In this document: positions 1 to 13,640 of the stretch, piece after piece | Position numbering within the stretch: position 1 is the stretch's first letter | How the letters are laid out: the number at the start of each line of letters is the position of its first letter | Source of the DNA: Prostheceraeus crozeri | Lineage: Eukaryota > Platyhelminthes > Polycladida > Euryleptidae | Assembly: GCA_907163375.1 (NCBI GenBank) | Contig: CAJQUW010010445.1 | Coordinates: 186,001-250,000 of the forward strand | Direction of reading: 5' to 3' | DNA length: 64,000 nucleotides | Notes under the pieces: model-generated | What the model saw: only the letters and a program-made list of their open reading frames with translations | What the model was told of the DNA's origin: nothing | The model's database searches: none | Position numbers and translations under genes: made by a program

Positions 1-594
1 TGGTCACAAGAACTGCTTCACAAAATCATACTGTTTTACATAGCATTGTGTACCATAACACCTAAGTGACAATCATCGGCAAATTCATCGACCAACATGT
101 TGAAGCCAGTATCGAAAAGGTTTGGCAACAATCATTCGTGTCCCTGATTTCAGAACAGAGGATTGATTCTAGTCGATCTGAGACCTGTTTAATATATCCT
201 CTGTTGAGCTGTTCCATGATACTTCAATGCAAAGCAACTATACCCCGTATATAACAATTTGAGTGACTAAGTCGCTTTTTCTTGAAATTTGATAATTATT
301 GCAATAATATTACATGTTGTGTTTCCATTTCAATTTCGAATTTATTAATTTTCAGGTTATTATAGGCTGGTTGCATCATAAAATTGTCCATTGCGAAAAT
401 GTTTGTTCATATATATAAATAATTTTGAATTGATGAATGGTTCGATGTGTGATGAAGCGCTACTGACGTCACACGGTCACAGTTGTAGCTATTCAAACTG
501 AATGCCATGCGATGAAATCAAACCGATTTTAGCCATTAGCCAGACTTAACCAGTTATTGCGCTTTGAATTAATTGTACTTCATTGTTTTTGCAG
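1..594 (+). other. 3' part of an intron upstream of the ASXL-like exon
   Basis: No reading frame with a recognisable domain is present. The stretch ends in a pyrimidine-rich tract and an AG at 593-594 (ttgtttttgcag), directly before the first coding exon in view, so it is read as the 3' end of an intron. In the family the HARE-HTH domain is coded upstream of this point, so the 5' exons should lie to the left of the window. The short frame at 66-254 has no recognisable content. Confidence 0.6.
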
Positions 595-3500
595 CGGATC
601 ATTTGCGGGCGTATCGACCACGTCCCCGATTTAAAGCGACTACGTCTCCTATATTCGAAGAGAGACATTCAGCTTTGAGCCGACTTTCTTCTATCAGTTC
701 TGTTATGGAGGATGACGATGCTGACACTGACGTAGGTGACTTGGATGAGCCCGAAGGTGACACGGAAGTCTCAGTCGACGTGATGAAGTCTCATGATTTT
801 AGGAGTACCAAGCATCGCAAGAAAGCGACGAGTGATTCAGTCAATCACGATGGTAGTGGCAAATGCGATACTCATCAGTTGAAGTTAAGTGGAAAGAGCA
901 ACAAGTCAAGGAAAACTAGGATGGCTTCCACTCCCATTTCCTCAACTAGCCAGTGTAGTCAGCCGTTCCGTTTAACGTCTCAACAGCCACAACAGCCTCG
1001 GAACTATCGTGTGGTTCATACTACGGCCGACGGATCTTCACAAAAGTCATTAAAGCTAACTCTTCGAGCAGCCTCACCGAAAGAAGAAACTAAAGTACCT
1101 GCTGATGTGAGCATCCCTGGTGCGGATGTTGAATTGCCACGGATGGTAACACCTCATAGTTATCAGCATTTTGTTGCTCAGCACAACAATATGAACAACA
1201 TATCTACTCCACTGAATATAGATACAGGTGATGAATCGTCATCGGCATCTTCTTCCTCATCGTCGTCCTCTCAGTCATCATCTTTTTATGAACACTATAT
1301 CCATCCAAAGCGGACGAAGCGTATAGGATTCCCGACGCGAGATCGATGGTCAATTGCTGCTGAGAAGTTAGCAAAACATCGCTCTAGAGGTTCAGTTGAT
1401 GAGGCTAAAAGTTTAAGGTTTAGTAATATCACTACAACAATAAACAATAATATCAGCACAAACAGCGGAACGAACTCTAGTATTTTCCCTGGTTCGTCAT
1501 CTATCGTGACTTCGTCTGTTCATGCCAAGAGTAATAGCTCTACAGCGATAGATGAATCGAAATGTGAAAAATCTTATGACAGCAAAGAAAAGCCTCGAGT
1601 AGCTGCTCAAGTGAAAAAGCCGAATCGAACAACACCAAACCTTCCACAGAGGAAAGGACGCAGTGCGATGGCTTCATCAATAAAAGTACCTACAACCCCA
1701 AGACGCACGAATGGAAAGCGTTCATTAACTAACGGCCCTATGTTAAACGGATATGGGGTTCCTGCCTCCATAGAAAGCATGTCATCCCTAAAGGAATATA
1801 TCAACTATGACAATTTTGTTGGCTTACCGCGAGAAATGCAGCGCGAGTTGATGACTCTCCTTCCGTCTACTGATTGTTTAAGTGATGAAAGTGGCAACTT
1901 CGGAATTAACCCTTCTGCTCTGAAGAATGAGTATTTCAGCAAAAGTCTTGATGAATATCTTAACAAAGGCTACCGAGCTGCTGCCATGAAAAGCCAGCGA
2001 TATCCCTTAAGTACTGGACATAATACCCGCCAACGACGTCGAAATGAAGACACCGGTGTTGATTTAAGTCCGAAAGATGAATGGAAAAAAGCTTACTTTG
2101 AAACCTACTGGGGTGAAAAGTTATCACTTGGATCAAGCTTTGAAAAATCTTCAACGGAGACCTCTGCAGACTCGACGAATTGTCCTGCTGTTTTGGAGTT
2201 AAATACATCCCTTCAGTTGAAGCAGCCGGTGGTTAAGTTAACGAGAACCGATTCATTAAGTGAGCAATGCGAGGAACCTCTTCTCAAGGTTGTTCCGAAA
2301 GAAGGGGAAATGTTATCAGATACCGATAGTCCTGAGATTCAAGTCCCTGTGATAATGGATCCAAGCATCAATGTTGCCCAAACACCCAATTCTCGATCTA
2401 GTTGCTCCCAAAGCGCTGTATCTGTGACATCTCGGTCACGTAATGCAAAGTTACAACGTCTAAGGAAACGTGAACAACGAACTCTTGATGACAATGCCCT
2501 TCCTTCCACTCAAAACGAAGCAAATTTGACTGGTGCTAGAAAGCGACGCAGAAGACAAAGTTTGTTGGAAAATTCACCTATCCATCTACCTCGAGAGACG
2601 CAACTTTGCAGTCTATCTGTCACTGCATCTGCGGTAAGCTTCTATTTTCTTCCTTTAATACATTTAAAATGCATTATTTATCACGAAATTCTCATACTCT
2701 ATTTTTTCCATTGTACTCACTTTTTCGAAGATAATAAGGCCTGGCACTCCGCAAAAGTGGACATAAACACCAAAATATAGGACTAAATCGACCGAATTTT
2801 AAGTCTGTCTTTAATACTTATGTTTTTGCATCCTAATCGATCGAGCTCAATTCTGTGGCTGTTTTCAGCATCATTTAATTGTTTCACTATGAGCTCAAAA
2901 TTTCAGTGAGAATCCAACATCAGAAGATTGGGTTGATCGATGAATGAATATTAATTGTGATTATTTTTCTTCAATAACTGTACTATGTTAGCTGTGCAAA
3001 AGAGCGCATGACAGCTGCCCATGATGACAATGAATCATGACATGATCTCTTAACTGTTGCTAGATAGTTTGATATCCATACACGTAGCTGTATTAATTTG
3101 ATGTTTTCTTAAAGATAGATTATTCTTTAATTTTTCGTCTGATCGTTATCAGTAAATATTTAATTGTTCTTGTATTCCACCAAAATGTGTCACTGTATAG
3201 CCTATTTACAAATCATTCCATTTAAATGGTATTTATTACAGTTTTCATTATGCATCTGTGTAATTGTGATGGTCAATTAGGCGTTGCGTAATATATGCCA
3301 AAAATCAACTTAATGATACCCCACCACAGTCACTCAATTAATAATCTATTTTGACAAGAACAGGAGACATTTTATCTAACTTTGAGAGTTTTCAAATCTT
3401 CAGGCGGTGGTGTTGTTATCTCTATGGATAGCATAAATGCTGATATAATCAGACAGGTGAAATTATGAAAGCGTTAGTCCATTATTGCCAGGCAAAGCCT

Positions 3501-5474
3501 CCTGGATTCTCGTCAGAAAACGATTTCATGCAATTCTCATTTTGTTATTTTGTTTCTAGTCGCTCGTTTTTCTTGTCTCTCTGAACAAGTTCGTGCAATA
3601 TGATAGGACGAATTTTCGCACACCTGCTTTTATTGGAGATTTTTTCATCAAAAAATGGTTCTTTAAAGGGGCTTTTGCATTATTTTGCACGAAAATTTCT
3701 GTCGTCACCCCTGTGTGAAGATTAATGCATACGATGAATGATTTGCCAAAAATGCACCGGGGATAGGGAATGCGCTGCATATCTTGAGTAGTCAGTATGA
3801 AGTTAAAAAGAATATTCAAATTATTTAAACAAAAAAATCTGAAATTTTGATGTCTAGATTATTGCGCATCAAATTTGAAATGAATCATCTAAGCATAAAA
3901 ATCGTGTTTCATTGCAGCTGTCTTTGGTTGACGAACAAGGGAAACCAAACTCAACCAAGTCCGGGTCCTCCAGTGGTCCAAGTAACAACAGTTCCTCCTC
4001 ACCGAGCACATACGGTGAAACTTCTCCACAAAATGAAGAACTTGGCGGCCATCCGTCCGAATTCATTAAGCCGCGTCCACCTCCTCCACCAACATCTGTC
4101 GTAGCTGCTGTAGCTGCTGCAGCGGCTGCAAATGTGTCTTTAACTTCTACTGCTCGTGAAAAAGCATTCTCCGGATCTGGGCATCATCTTCACAGTCCTG
4201 CTTCACAATGTCGCCTTTCTCGACTCAACGGGAAAACAGTCGGGGAATTGCGAAGAGATATCTCTTACCGACTGATGACGGTCAGCCAGCGAGTGAACAC
4301 TGCTGGGAACCCTATCGTGTCTACGAACGCCTCCCTTTCCCCTCTCCCGCCACCTACTTCCGGTACCGCGGTTGTCTCTCTGACGCCAGCGTTTATCAAG
4401 GGCATTCCGTCTAGTACGAGCCTCCACCATCCCGTCCTCAATGTGCAGTGGCCGCGGTGTCGCAAATATGCTTTGGCTGCGCGCACGTTTGAACGTCAAC
4501 TCCAGCAGCGGAAAAAAGAGAAAGAAGATGAGAACTGTGGTCTTAATCGTTTAAAGAGGTCACATATGATTCGGCTCAAGCGCTTGCAAGAATGTAATGC
4601 ACGTCGGGCTGTGGAACAGCAAAACAGTGATCATAGTATCAAAACTGAAGATAGTGTTCCTCCCTCCTCCTGTCCATCCTCTACTTCTCAGGCTGATTCC
4701 TGTCATTTGTCGTCCAGTGACTGGACGCCCGGCAACTCCAAAAACACAACCTGTGCCTCTTCATCCGCTTCAACATCAACAATGACTTCAGGATCTTCGA
4801 CGTCAACGACCCTGAAGCCATCTACTGGTGTTGTTCGAACTCGAGACGGAGCATCTATTGTTTTTCGTGATAAATTGTGTCCTGCCACATTGGCGAATGT
4901 CTGTAATCGCCTCCCTGACGCAGATGTCCGATTGTCGTTTGGTCTTCCAGAAGACTTGCTGCCGCGACTACATGAGGAAATGACAGATGTTTGTTCCACT
5001 GCATATTCTGAACCTGGACCTCGACTACAACTACAGTGGAAAGTGAATCCAGACACTCGTGTTGTTCATTTGTCTTTCTTCGAAGCACCAGTGGAAGTCA
5101 AAACTGAAGTTATCAAGAAAGAAGAACCACGCGATTCATCGGAATCTTCGGTACAGCCTTCAAACTCATCGCCCTCCTCTACTCTAGCTTGTCAGCCACC
5201 TGAATCCTCTTTTCCTTCACTTACCAGTGACTGTGCAGTTGAAACTACCGTGCCAGAAGCCCTTGATTCCTCTGTCTCGCAACTGCTGACGTGTCCTGCT
5301 GCGTCGTGGAGTAGCCCTTCCTCGCATCAGCCTTCCTCCTCGCCTACTTCGACCGTCAACATATCGGCAGCGCATGAAAGTGAGACTTTGTTGTCACCCA
5401 CAGTTGACGACTTTCTCAGCGACAGCCAGGACAAAAAATGTTTCCGTATGAAGCGGCGCGTTCTGCTTGAATGA
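595..5474 (+). CDS. Asx: Additional sex combs / ASXL-like Polycomb protein, 3' two exons (partial at 5' end)
   Basis: Asx/ASXL proteins are nuclear partners of the deubiquitinase calypso/BAP1. Their DEUBAD domain activates it to remove ubiquitin from histone H2A. Two coding exons are visible: 595-2633 and 3918-5474 (stop TGA), joined in phase 0 by a GT-AG intron. The DEUBAD lies at about 1770-2124. It starts SLKEYINYDNFVGLP, continues with REMQRELMTLLP and SALKNEYF, and ends WKKAYFETYWGEKL, matching the family pattern LxxLINxxTFxxLP / QxxLLxLLP / ALNNEFF / WKxxFFExYYG. Upstream is an acidic Ser-rich segment (MEDDDADTDVGD) as in ASXL proteins; downstream are basic (KLQRLRKREQR, RKRRRR) and Ser/Pro-rich stretches. 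The exons code for about 1,200 residues. The HARE-HTH would be off the left edge. The C-terminal Cys-rich PHD finger of vertebrate ASXL is not seen before the stop. Confident for DEUBAD identity, less so for the exact 3' end. Confidence 0.85.
2634..3917 (+). other. Intron of the ASXL-like gene
   Basis: The donor is GTAAGC at 2634 and the acceptor is TTTCATTGCAG ending at 3917. The reading frame is open through both junctions (…SVTASA then LSLVDEQGK…), and the frame before the donor runs into AT-rich non-coding sequence, which supports splicing. I see no element or RNA gene inside. Confidence 0.75.
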
Positions 5475-7240
5475 CCTGTATTCATTTCACCTAAGGGTTC
5501 TTTCTATATCAAAAGCGGATGAGAAATGTATGTACAAATATGCCAGTTGCATGCGTTATCGCATCTGCTTTACATTTCATTATCATTTCACATTACATTT
5601 TACTATCTGCCTAATCCTACATCGGCAAATTCCTCGCTTGTGTCGGATGAGGCATTCTGTTCTTTACCGTATTTTCTTGCTGAAGTATGTCTAATGTTTG
5701 TGTGTTGTCAAGAATGACGAATGGGCGTTCGAGATTTAAGAAAGCATATACAACGGAAACTTCAGGGATTAAACCGTCCATTATCGTAACATAGTGCTGA
5801 ATCGAAACAATAGGATCTGAAATTAGGAAAATGTTCGATATCTCAGTCTCTGGAGTTTTGAATACCGATGTTATTTAATGAATAGCTATGTAATTGCCGT
5901 GGCAATGCTTTCTGTTGGCAGCTTTATTCATCTTCAAAAGTTTGTTTTGGATACATTTACTAAGAACGATGTCAAATCTCAATTTGTAGATTGATTTGTA
6001 ATGAATACGATGCCTCCTCGTGTTTCACTAAGATTTGATTGTTGATTGCCGAGCCTTTTCAAGCGGGTAAAGATACTGTTGAGTTGCAGCTTTCAATGCA
6101 AGTAGCTGAACCGTTAGATACTCACAAATTCTACTATTACAATGCCGATGTATAAATATTTTGTATCAATTGGTTTCAATAAAATTGTGGCCTATTTATG
6201 TAGAATTGCGATAAGTATATGAATTAGTGAACCTAGCAGCTGATAAAGATATTAAGCTATCAGTGTACTACGCAATCAATAGGTTTATTCGATCGTTATT
6301 TGCTGATCAGCTTATTCGCAATTATTAATTTGATAATAGAAGACAATGAAGAAAGAATTATTGAAAATTTTCATGGTGTAGTATTCCATATTCATTGAAG
6401 CATTCATAACATAGTGATGATTCAGTAGCTTGAGATACGGTTGCTATTACTCCAAAGATAGGCTGTGGCTAAATAGAGTGCCTTTAAATTATTTCCTCTC
6501 ATTGTGAGATACTGGTATGGATTAATTTTAGGAGGAAAATGATTTTTGTTTGTACATTTGTTATCATTTCGTTCACATGGAATTGTCGACCGTCTGGTAT
6601 TCATGATCAAGACTATTATCATTTTTTTCATCCTTGGATGTGCATTGTTTTGTTAGTTGTTAATGGAACTCGTTTTTGTTTCATACTCTTCCTTGTGATA
6701 AGCATAACTGGTCTCATCAATGCACTATTTGTTCATGAATCGGTTTTAAAGAAACCGTAACCAAGTAATCACTACTATATCACTTACCTAACAGTTACAT
6801 TTTCGAGACCAATTATTACTTTGATCCGGAATTCAGTATAACGTAAAACTAATGTTTCAATGAGAATCGCATTTTCTAATTTATATACACGAGCATGTAA
6901 ATTGGATGTATAACTTTTTGTGTGAACATTGTAAATATGATTTGAATGTGCGTGATATTACCAAATGATTGGCGTACTGTACAGTTCAATATCATTGATT
7001 TTCCTTACGCACTTAACATTGTATAATGAGATGACTATTTTTTGTAATGCGCCAATGAAATGATTTTATCAAACGGGACCACGACTGAGGCGGGTCCTTA
7101 GTTTCAGCTATGTCTTGTCTGAGCCTACTAGGCATTATTTATGTAAATAGCAGACTTAAAATGGCATCGAAACATGAAGTATTGTGTAAATATATGTACA
7201 GAATGACAAGAATATTAAAACAGGTATCGTCATGAAACTG
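5475..7240 (+). other. Probable 3' UTR and downstream flank of the ASXL-like gene
   Basis: AT-rich sequence without a convincing coding frame. A canonical AATAAA lies at 6178-6183 and is the best candidate poly(A) signal, which would give a 3' UTR of about 700 nt. The short frames here (for example 5467-5694 and 6539-6760) are low-complexity or hydrophobic by chance. Confidence 0.4.
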
Positions 7241-9985
7241 ATGTTTTTTTGTTAGCGCATATTCAATTGTATAAAGTTAGTGATAGTTGCCCATATAATA
7301 TGGGAAAGCCATATGTATTTCATTCAAATGTTTATCTACCATATTTTTTACGGGGTAATAAGTCACTATAAATTGACCTAAATATTGAGCGATTATCTGA
7401 AGCAGGTCACCGATATGTGCAACTGGGGATTAGTCAACAAATTCAACAGCGATTGAGATAGAAACTAAAGCATCTGATGAAGCTACACCTTTCTCGCTCC
7501 CAGCACCGAAATTGTGATAAATTCAGTTAATGTCGGATCGCTTTATGATCAAGTGATATCTGACGAGTATGTCTCATCATAATTCTATGCAGCCGGTTTT
7601 GAATGATTCAATGAGATTAAGCATGTATTATCGATGTAAAAATCCTTCATCCCAGCTCAAAATATTATTATTTTATACATATCAACCTTTTCTTATAATT
7701 AAAAGCAAAATTTTAATGAAAGCTATTTGAAAGTAGGCCTCTTATTGCACCGCTGCTGACGAAAAGTCAGGAAGCGTTTTGGCCGTTAGCTAACCTATTC
7801 GAGTTGGTGAATCAGTTACATAAATATCCCACTCTGCCGTTTTGACCACCCCTGGAATTATTAATAAGGGAGGTTTCGCGCGCACCCCAGGTATGCGTTA
7901 TGCAGACTGGGATTTTTGTCAAAAGATGACACTCAGTGATGAAAGCAATGCGGTGGACCTATGCTGTGGTCACATTGTTCCGGCCACAGAACTGCCGAAC
8001 AACTGGGACTGGAATGGACAATGACGGTTGTTGATTTTAGCCAATCTAGGTCACTGCCGTTAGATATCAAGAAAAATCTATGAGTGAAAAATGCAGCAGT
8101 TGTAGATTCTGGCTGTATAAGACTGCAAGCTTTTTTCAGAATGCTTTTATACATATAGGAATAATGATAGCTGTTACCGAAAGCTTCCAATTGTCAACCT
8201 GGAAGCCGCCATAGCAATTTGGGAGCTGTTGTCCACGGAGTTCTATATTGTCTTCAATATTCATGTCCGTTCTAGTCCCATTGTCATTAAAGACATATAA
8301 CCATATAAACAAGTAGTGTTGAATATCTTTGATAGACATCGAACATCAAAAACTAGGTGCTGATATCCGATGTCTACTATTGTCATGTTGTTAGATTTCT
8401 TTGGTTCCGGCACAAGTTGCTTGTCTGCGTGTTTGGGTCTATAGATGACATTCTTAAATGCCGACGTTAACACCAAGAACTAGTTCCGATGGGCAGAAAG
8501 ATCAATTTTCCATTGAGCGTAATGCAAAATCAGGCCTGAATTCTGAACTAAATCATTGACAGCGCTACGAATGTACACAGTCAGTATATTTAGATCGTAA
8601 GGAGTCGAACGACGTGAAAAAATATTTCCATTTGATAAATTTATCACAGAGAAACATTGAATCAAAGATTGGTACTGTTCACAAGACAGATGTTCAGTTT
8701 TGAATGTGACAACGACAGCTCGTGTGTTCCATAATACAACTTTCCTTACCCATTGCGCATATGGTCCAATAACGTAGCCCAAAGTGAGAAGGATCTTCCC
8801 ACATCTCTCTACCATTGCATACGATGGCTGAGTTAGAATCGCATCACCTCTAGAGTAACAGCGACTGACGAATCCATCTCCGGGGCTTCCGGCTATTCTA
8901 ATCTGATTTCTATGATTCTAATCATAGAAATATTCTAATCTTTTGTGTTATAATGCTTCAACGTAATAAATAATGACCATTTTTCTCGAATAAATGTATA
9001 CTTTCACTCTGAAGCGTGCATGTTATCTGCTACTATTCGTATTGCTAGGTTAGTGACGTGTATGACGTGTCCAATTATTTTGAATATCGGAAAAATCAAC
9101 TCATCATTTCTATTCAAAAGGTATTCCTTCCCTTGTGACTATTACAGAGATAATAGATGCCGATCATGGTTAAAATAATTGTGTCGAAGTCATGAAAGTA
9201 TTGCAGAAAGAAATGCGCATACGGAAGTCCTGAAAATGTAAGGGCCTTGTTTGTTTCTTCGTAGTAGTATCCGAGGCGGGGAATCATAGCTTTTCTGGGA
9301 ACAGAGAACTATAGCGAAACAGCCAATTAACTCTTAAATGAGGTGGCGGCAGAAACCGGGAATCCCGGGAACTGCCTGCTGCCCGGAATCAACCCAAAAT
9401 TCGCGCGAATTGGTAAATTCGTCTAATACAACATGGAATGCCATTCTGTGATATTCCTAATATTTGACATGACCTTTATTACACACCCACTATTAATTTT
9501 CTTCGAATCTTGATTGCATTAACTAAGCAAGTGGCCTACACATGTTTTCACAGCATCTGGATGAAATATTCATCATAGGTTTGTTTCGTTTCCATATGGC
9601 TCTGTCAATGATATTTGAGGCGATAGCATTGTATCGTTACAGCGTGTCGGTTTTAGTGAAAGCTCCATAGATCTTATAGGTTTTGCAAATAAATAAAAGT
9701 GCATCTTGTAATAAAAATTTATGGCTATTCACATCAAAGTCTGACAAATAATTGTAGTAACTATATGTAATTTGTTCCTACAAGCATGAATTCGACATTA
9801 TTCTATAGGAATCGACAAAAGATCGGTTTTGCTTTTTGTGTTTTTCAGCGTGCGTACATGCAATTTCTCAACAGACTCGTAGCATCACAAATTGCGCAAA
9901 TTGTGCTTTAAACTTTTCCATTCTAAATGACATGGAGCAATTTGTTCTCCCCTAGCCTGTTTTCCAAATGGTCACGGAGACTTTT
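7241..9985. other. Intergenic stretch with unassigned short reading frames on the minus strand
   Basis: No known domain was found. On the minus strand the frames at 8480-8815, 8261-8476 and 8136-8339 follow each other closely and read like consecutive pieces of one former coding stretch (for example CEQYQSLIQCFSVINLSNG, then RPKHADKQLVPEPKK). I cannot assign a family. They could be a decayed element or chance. The rest is AT-rich and featureless. Confidence 0.25.
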
Positions 9986-9989
9986 CATA

Positions 9990-12060
9990 AAACTTGACTT
10001 TTGTCTCTTAACAGACAGACTGCTATGTTGATGTTAAAATTAAAGCGGTTTTGGGCAGTTCTGACCACTGTTTGATTGCCAAAATGGCCACAACCCTTTA
10101 GTGCTTCTCTAAAACCTAGAAAACGACTTTGTTGCTTCAACCAAGCATCCTGTGATGTTTTTTGGTCACTTTCCTTGGAATGATGTGTTCAATTCGCACG
10201 ACAGCAGTGATTTGGATGACAATGAATGTTCTTCTGTTGGCGAAGTGGTTCTTTGTGGCATATCTGCTGATACATCTTCATTAAAGCTAGTAAACCATCA
10301 TCGCCAGCATTTCCGAGATGGTTTAAACAGGAGTTGATAGCAGCATTACTTGAGAATAATGGTCATTTTCAATTATTCAAGCTTTTACCCACTGCTGTGA
10401 ACCACACCGCCTATCGTCCTGCTCGCAATTTTTGCAAATCAGTACGGTACATCGAGTTTGTTTCTGCGAGGTTGCTAACTTACCCAACTGGTAGCCGACC
10501 ATTTTCGTCTTTGTCTAAGGAAAATCGTTCTAACTTCTGTGGTTCCAGTTTTTCTTTTTTGCGACTGTCTTCAGGATTGTCCGCTACATCAGCAACTGAC
10601 AAGGCTAATTTGTTTTTTAGTAGCTTCGCCGCTAATTCTACCCTTGATCCATGCACCCTGGTACCTCCATTGCCTGTGACCACGGATGTTCTTAAAAAAT
10701 CAAAAACTGTTCGTACAAAACTGTTTGCCTTAAAGAACTTGTAAATAGCGTGCCATGGGTGTCAACAATGCTGCATTGGTAGCACTGCACGTAAATTACA
10801 CATGCGGACAACAGAACACATGAACCATATATAACAGAACATAACATCTTCTATTTGAGTGTGGAACTTTCTTATTAATTGTGATTCGGAGAACATTTTT
10901 GAAAGCATCCATTATGGAAAATCGGTTGCATCGTTCACATTCTTAAATCAACTCTTGTGAGTCCGGATCTAATTCGACCTGCATCACTGTCGCTTACACC
11001 CGCTTAACTATCAGAAAAGTCATAGTAATTAATGTGAAGCATTGTTTGTTGTCCTTCATCAATGATTAATTATCAATGCGGTCAATACCTTTCAACGACA
11101 TGCCCGATTTGTCTAAATGATGAAGCCATCTGTCTTCTTGAGTGGGATAGTGCAAACGGATTGCGCCTCATTTTCTATGACATTTCGTGAGTATTTGATG
11201 TAATGCTGTTCTACAACTTGCTTTTGACATCATTGAAATGTAAGGAATACAAAGGAATTATTATTTCCGTAGGTTTTATATTACGGCTATGCTCATACTT
11301 GTCTGGAAGTAAAAAATGAATACTATTCTTAGTGTTACTACAAGTGAGTCAATGGGAGTTTATCTGATGACACAATCTTGATCAAATGCGCGGATGATGC
11401 AGTTGCTGAAATAAGAGGATTCTACCATTGAGGAAGTAGGCCTTCAATGTTGGTGCATGCGAGAATACGTGACCCTCAATGTCAACAAAACCAAATGTAT
11501 AATTGTCAATCAGCGGTTAACTCCCGAAGAACTGACATTCTCATCTGTATAGCTTTCTGTTGCTATGAAATATCTTGGAGTAGCAATAAATAGACTTTTG
11601 CGATTAGACCGCTTTCAAATGATTGTCTCCGCTACATCAAGACGTTGTCATATACTAACTCAGTAATTTAGTGTAAACCATCACGTTGCTGTACTACTCG
11701 TTCATTCGAAGCATTGTTGAGCATCCATCACCTCCGTTGTCCATAGAAGCAAGTTGATGATTGTCGAGCGCATTCATAGTAGATGCCACTTCATAATGTG
11801 TGGAGATAGATGTGAGTGCAATAACTTCCTTTATCTATGCCACCATTAAGAGCTCCTGACAAAAAACATGATGGATTTTTTCTTTAAGTTTATGGATGAC
11901 ATTATTCATGATGGTTGTAGCCTACATTATTTGTTACCAAAGGCATTGCCCTCTGTTAGATTTGAATATCCAATGTGCAAAATGATGAGAAATATATAGA
12001 TGTTTACGTTTAGCCACAGGACGATTTCTCTTTCAAATCCTGATTTACAGCAATGAACTC
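9990..12060 (+). mobile_element. Decayed non-LTR retrotransposon (LINE), endonuclease end, linker and 3' RT part
   Basis: The + strand carries broken pieces of a LINE pol in the right order. The end of the APE endonuclease is at about 10020-10110 (KAVLGSSDHCLIAKMA; SDH is the conserved endonuclease His block). The linker is at 10334-10744 (SRPFSSLSKENRSNFCGSS, then TDKANLFFSSFAANSTLD), typical of the segment before the RT. The 3' part of the RT is at about 11370-11860, with an ADD box (ILIKCADDAVAEI), then LNVNKTKCIIV and MKYLGVAINRLLRLD. The RT core between about 10745 and 11370 is missing, and several stops and frameshifts interrupt the rest, so the copy is dead. The clade is most like the CR1/Jockey group. 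Confidence 0.65.
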
Positions 12061-12299
12061 TGTTGCACCAGTCTTTATCATTTTTGATTTATAATCTGGT
12101 AATATAAAAATGATTGTTGCTATTAAGGAAGGTTGTTATTGACAGTACAAATACAGATATCATATCAAGGTCACTTCCTTTTCTTTACTTGATCGTTTGA
12201 GTCCGTTTGTTTCAATGTCATTGGGTCAGAATTTTATTCTTATAAATCTGCTCTAGTTCTAATCATTTGTCTCTTTCCTGGCATAAAAACAAACTGCAT

Positions 12300-13640
12300 C
12301 ACCTTTGATAATTGGGAACGACTTCTGTTAAAGACTTTTGTGAACTTTCATGGCGTGTTGCAGAAGTTCGATTCCTCGATATGAGGTGTATTGCAGATCG
12401 CCTTTACCTTCGCAGATTAGCGCGAGTGAGCCTAGCTTCCAATCTGAAGGTATCAGGCCGTCACTGATAATGCTGTTCCCCAAGTCAGTCAATCACTGGA
12501 TGCCAGGACTTCTAGAGGCTCTCGCGAGTTCTGCCACTACACCAAATGTTCCAAGTACCTTCTTTCTAGAGCTTTCCTTCACATGAGTTGCATATTCATC
12601 AGACAGTGCAGACAGTGTGATTCTCAGACAAGACATTGTGGTACCTCAACCGGTTCACACATAAACTCCCATATTCATGCTGTGTATTCATGATTCTCTC
12701 CATGTATTGTTTCAACTCTTGTTTCACTACACTTTCTTCATTGATGTTATATATGACCAACTTATTGGCTTTGAATAGTCGATTTCTGCTTTGTACTGCA
12801 GCGAGATCGTCCGAGACTTTCTGAGCTTTCTAGGTTGTGCTTCTCACTCCTCTGCGAGATAGCCGTTTTGCTGCCATATTAGAATTAATGGTCAGCTTCT
12901 GTTTTGGAATAGCGCCAAGTTAGCAGTGCCTTTTGTGATCAACCGCCCTCTGTACTGCGTCATTACACCAAGCTACGTTGTGTCTAGCGCAGCCTTTTGT
13001 CCAACCGCACACCTCATTAGAAGCATCAATCCATGTCTCCTTCATCACTAATCACTTGATTTAATAATTCTACCTTTTGGACATTAACTTTGATAATTTT
13101 TTTGAAAATGTTGTTCAAGTCTTTGAACTTCTCAAAGACTTCTTCCGTGTTCGCTTGCCTTTCCCTTTCTTCAACAACACGTTCGCTGTTACGAGGCAGT
13201 GTTGCGAGACGCATTCTTCTTCTGCAAAAACCTTTTTGCATTTCTAATGGTATGTCTATCAATTTGCGATGTTCTCCCTCCGTATTCTTTCGTGACCAAA
13301 ATGATTTTCTTGCTTCTTGAAGCAAGTGTTGCAAATAATCATGGAAGTTGTAGTACCGAAATACATTGTATTGTCTCCTCCATCATTTGTGCGACATCCT
13401 CATCATTTGTATTTCTTCCTCACATATCCATTAAAATCACCACCAATCAGAATCCTTGCGGTATGTGGGATATCAGTCATCACATCGGTTTTTTCTTGGA
13501 AGAAAGCTGACTTTTCCCCAGCAGGCCTGCCGCTCGGTTGTCGCATTATTAAGCACAATATCAATCCGCATAATGGATTTTCGCCCTGGATCATTTCGCA
13601 TAATGTCAAATCACACAAAAAACATTTTGACCTACTTAAA
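12300..13640 (-). mobile_element. Decayed LINE in opposite orientation (APE endonuclease and start of RT)
   Basis: Read on the minus strand. At 13618-13403 lies an APE-type endonuclease piece (GRPAGEKSAFFQEKTDVM, then ILIGGDFNGYVRKKYK, where GGDFNG is the conserved Asp/Asn block). At 13334-13026 is a basic helical linker. At about 12600-12310 is the first part of the RT (NSIISDGLIPSDWKLGSL followed by a YRGIELLQHAMKV block), which matches the conserved PSDWK / SYRGIxLL blocks of LINE RTs. There are several frame breaks and the rest of the RT is absent. It abuts the plus-strand LINE tail-to-tail. The same endonuclease type recurs at 33.5-35.0 kb. Confidence 0.6.

Noticed and set aside
1607-2208. 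Minus-strand open frames inside the ASXL-like exon
   Set aside because: They mirror the coding strand, have no conserved motif and no splice logic. The plus frame carries the DEUBAD.
4203-5088. Several open frames antisense and out of frame in the second ASXL exon
   Set aside because: By-products of the Ser/Pro-rich coding sequence; none has its own start context or domain.
10480-10683. Minus-strand frame in the LINE linker region
   Set aside because: The plus strand shows ordered LINE blocks; the minus frame is a shadow.
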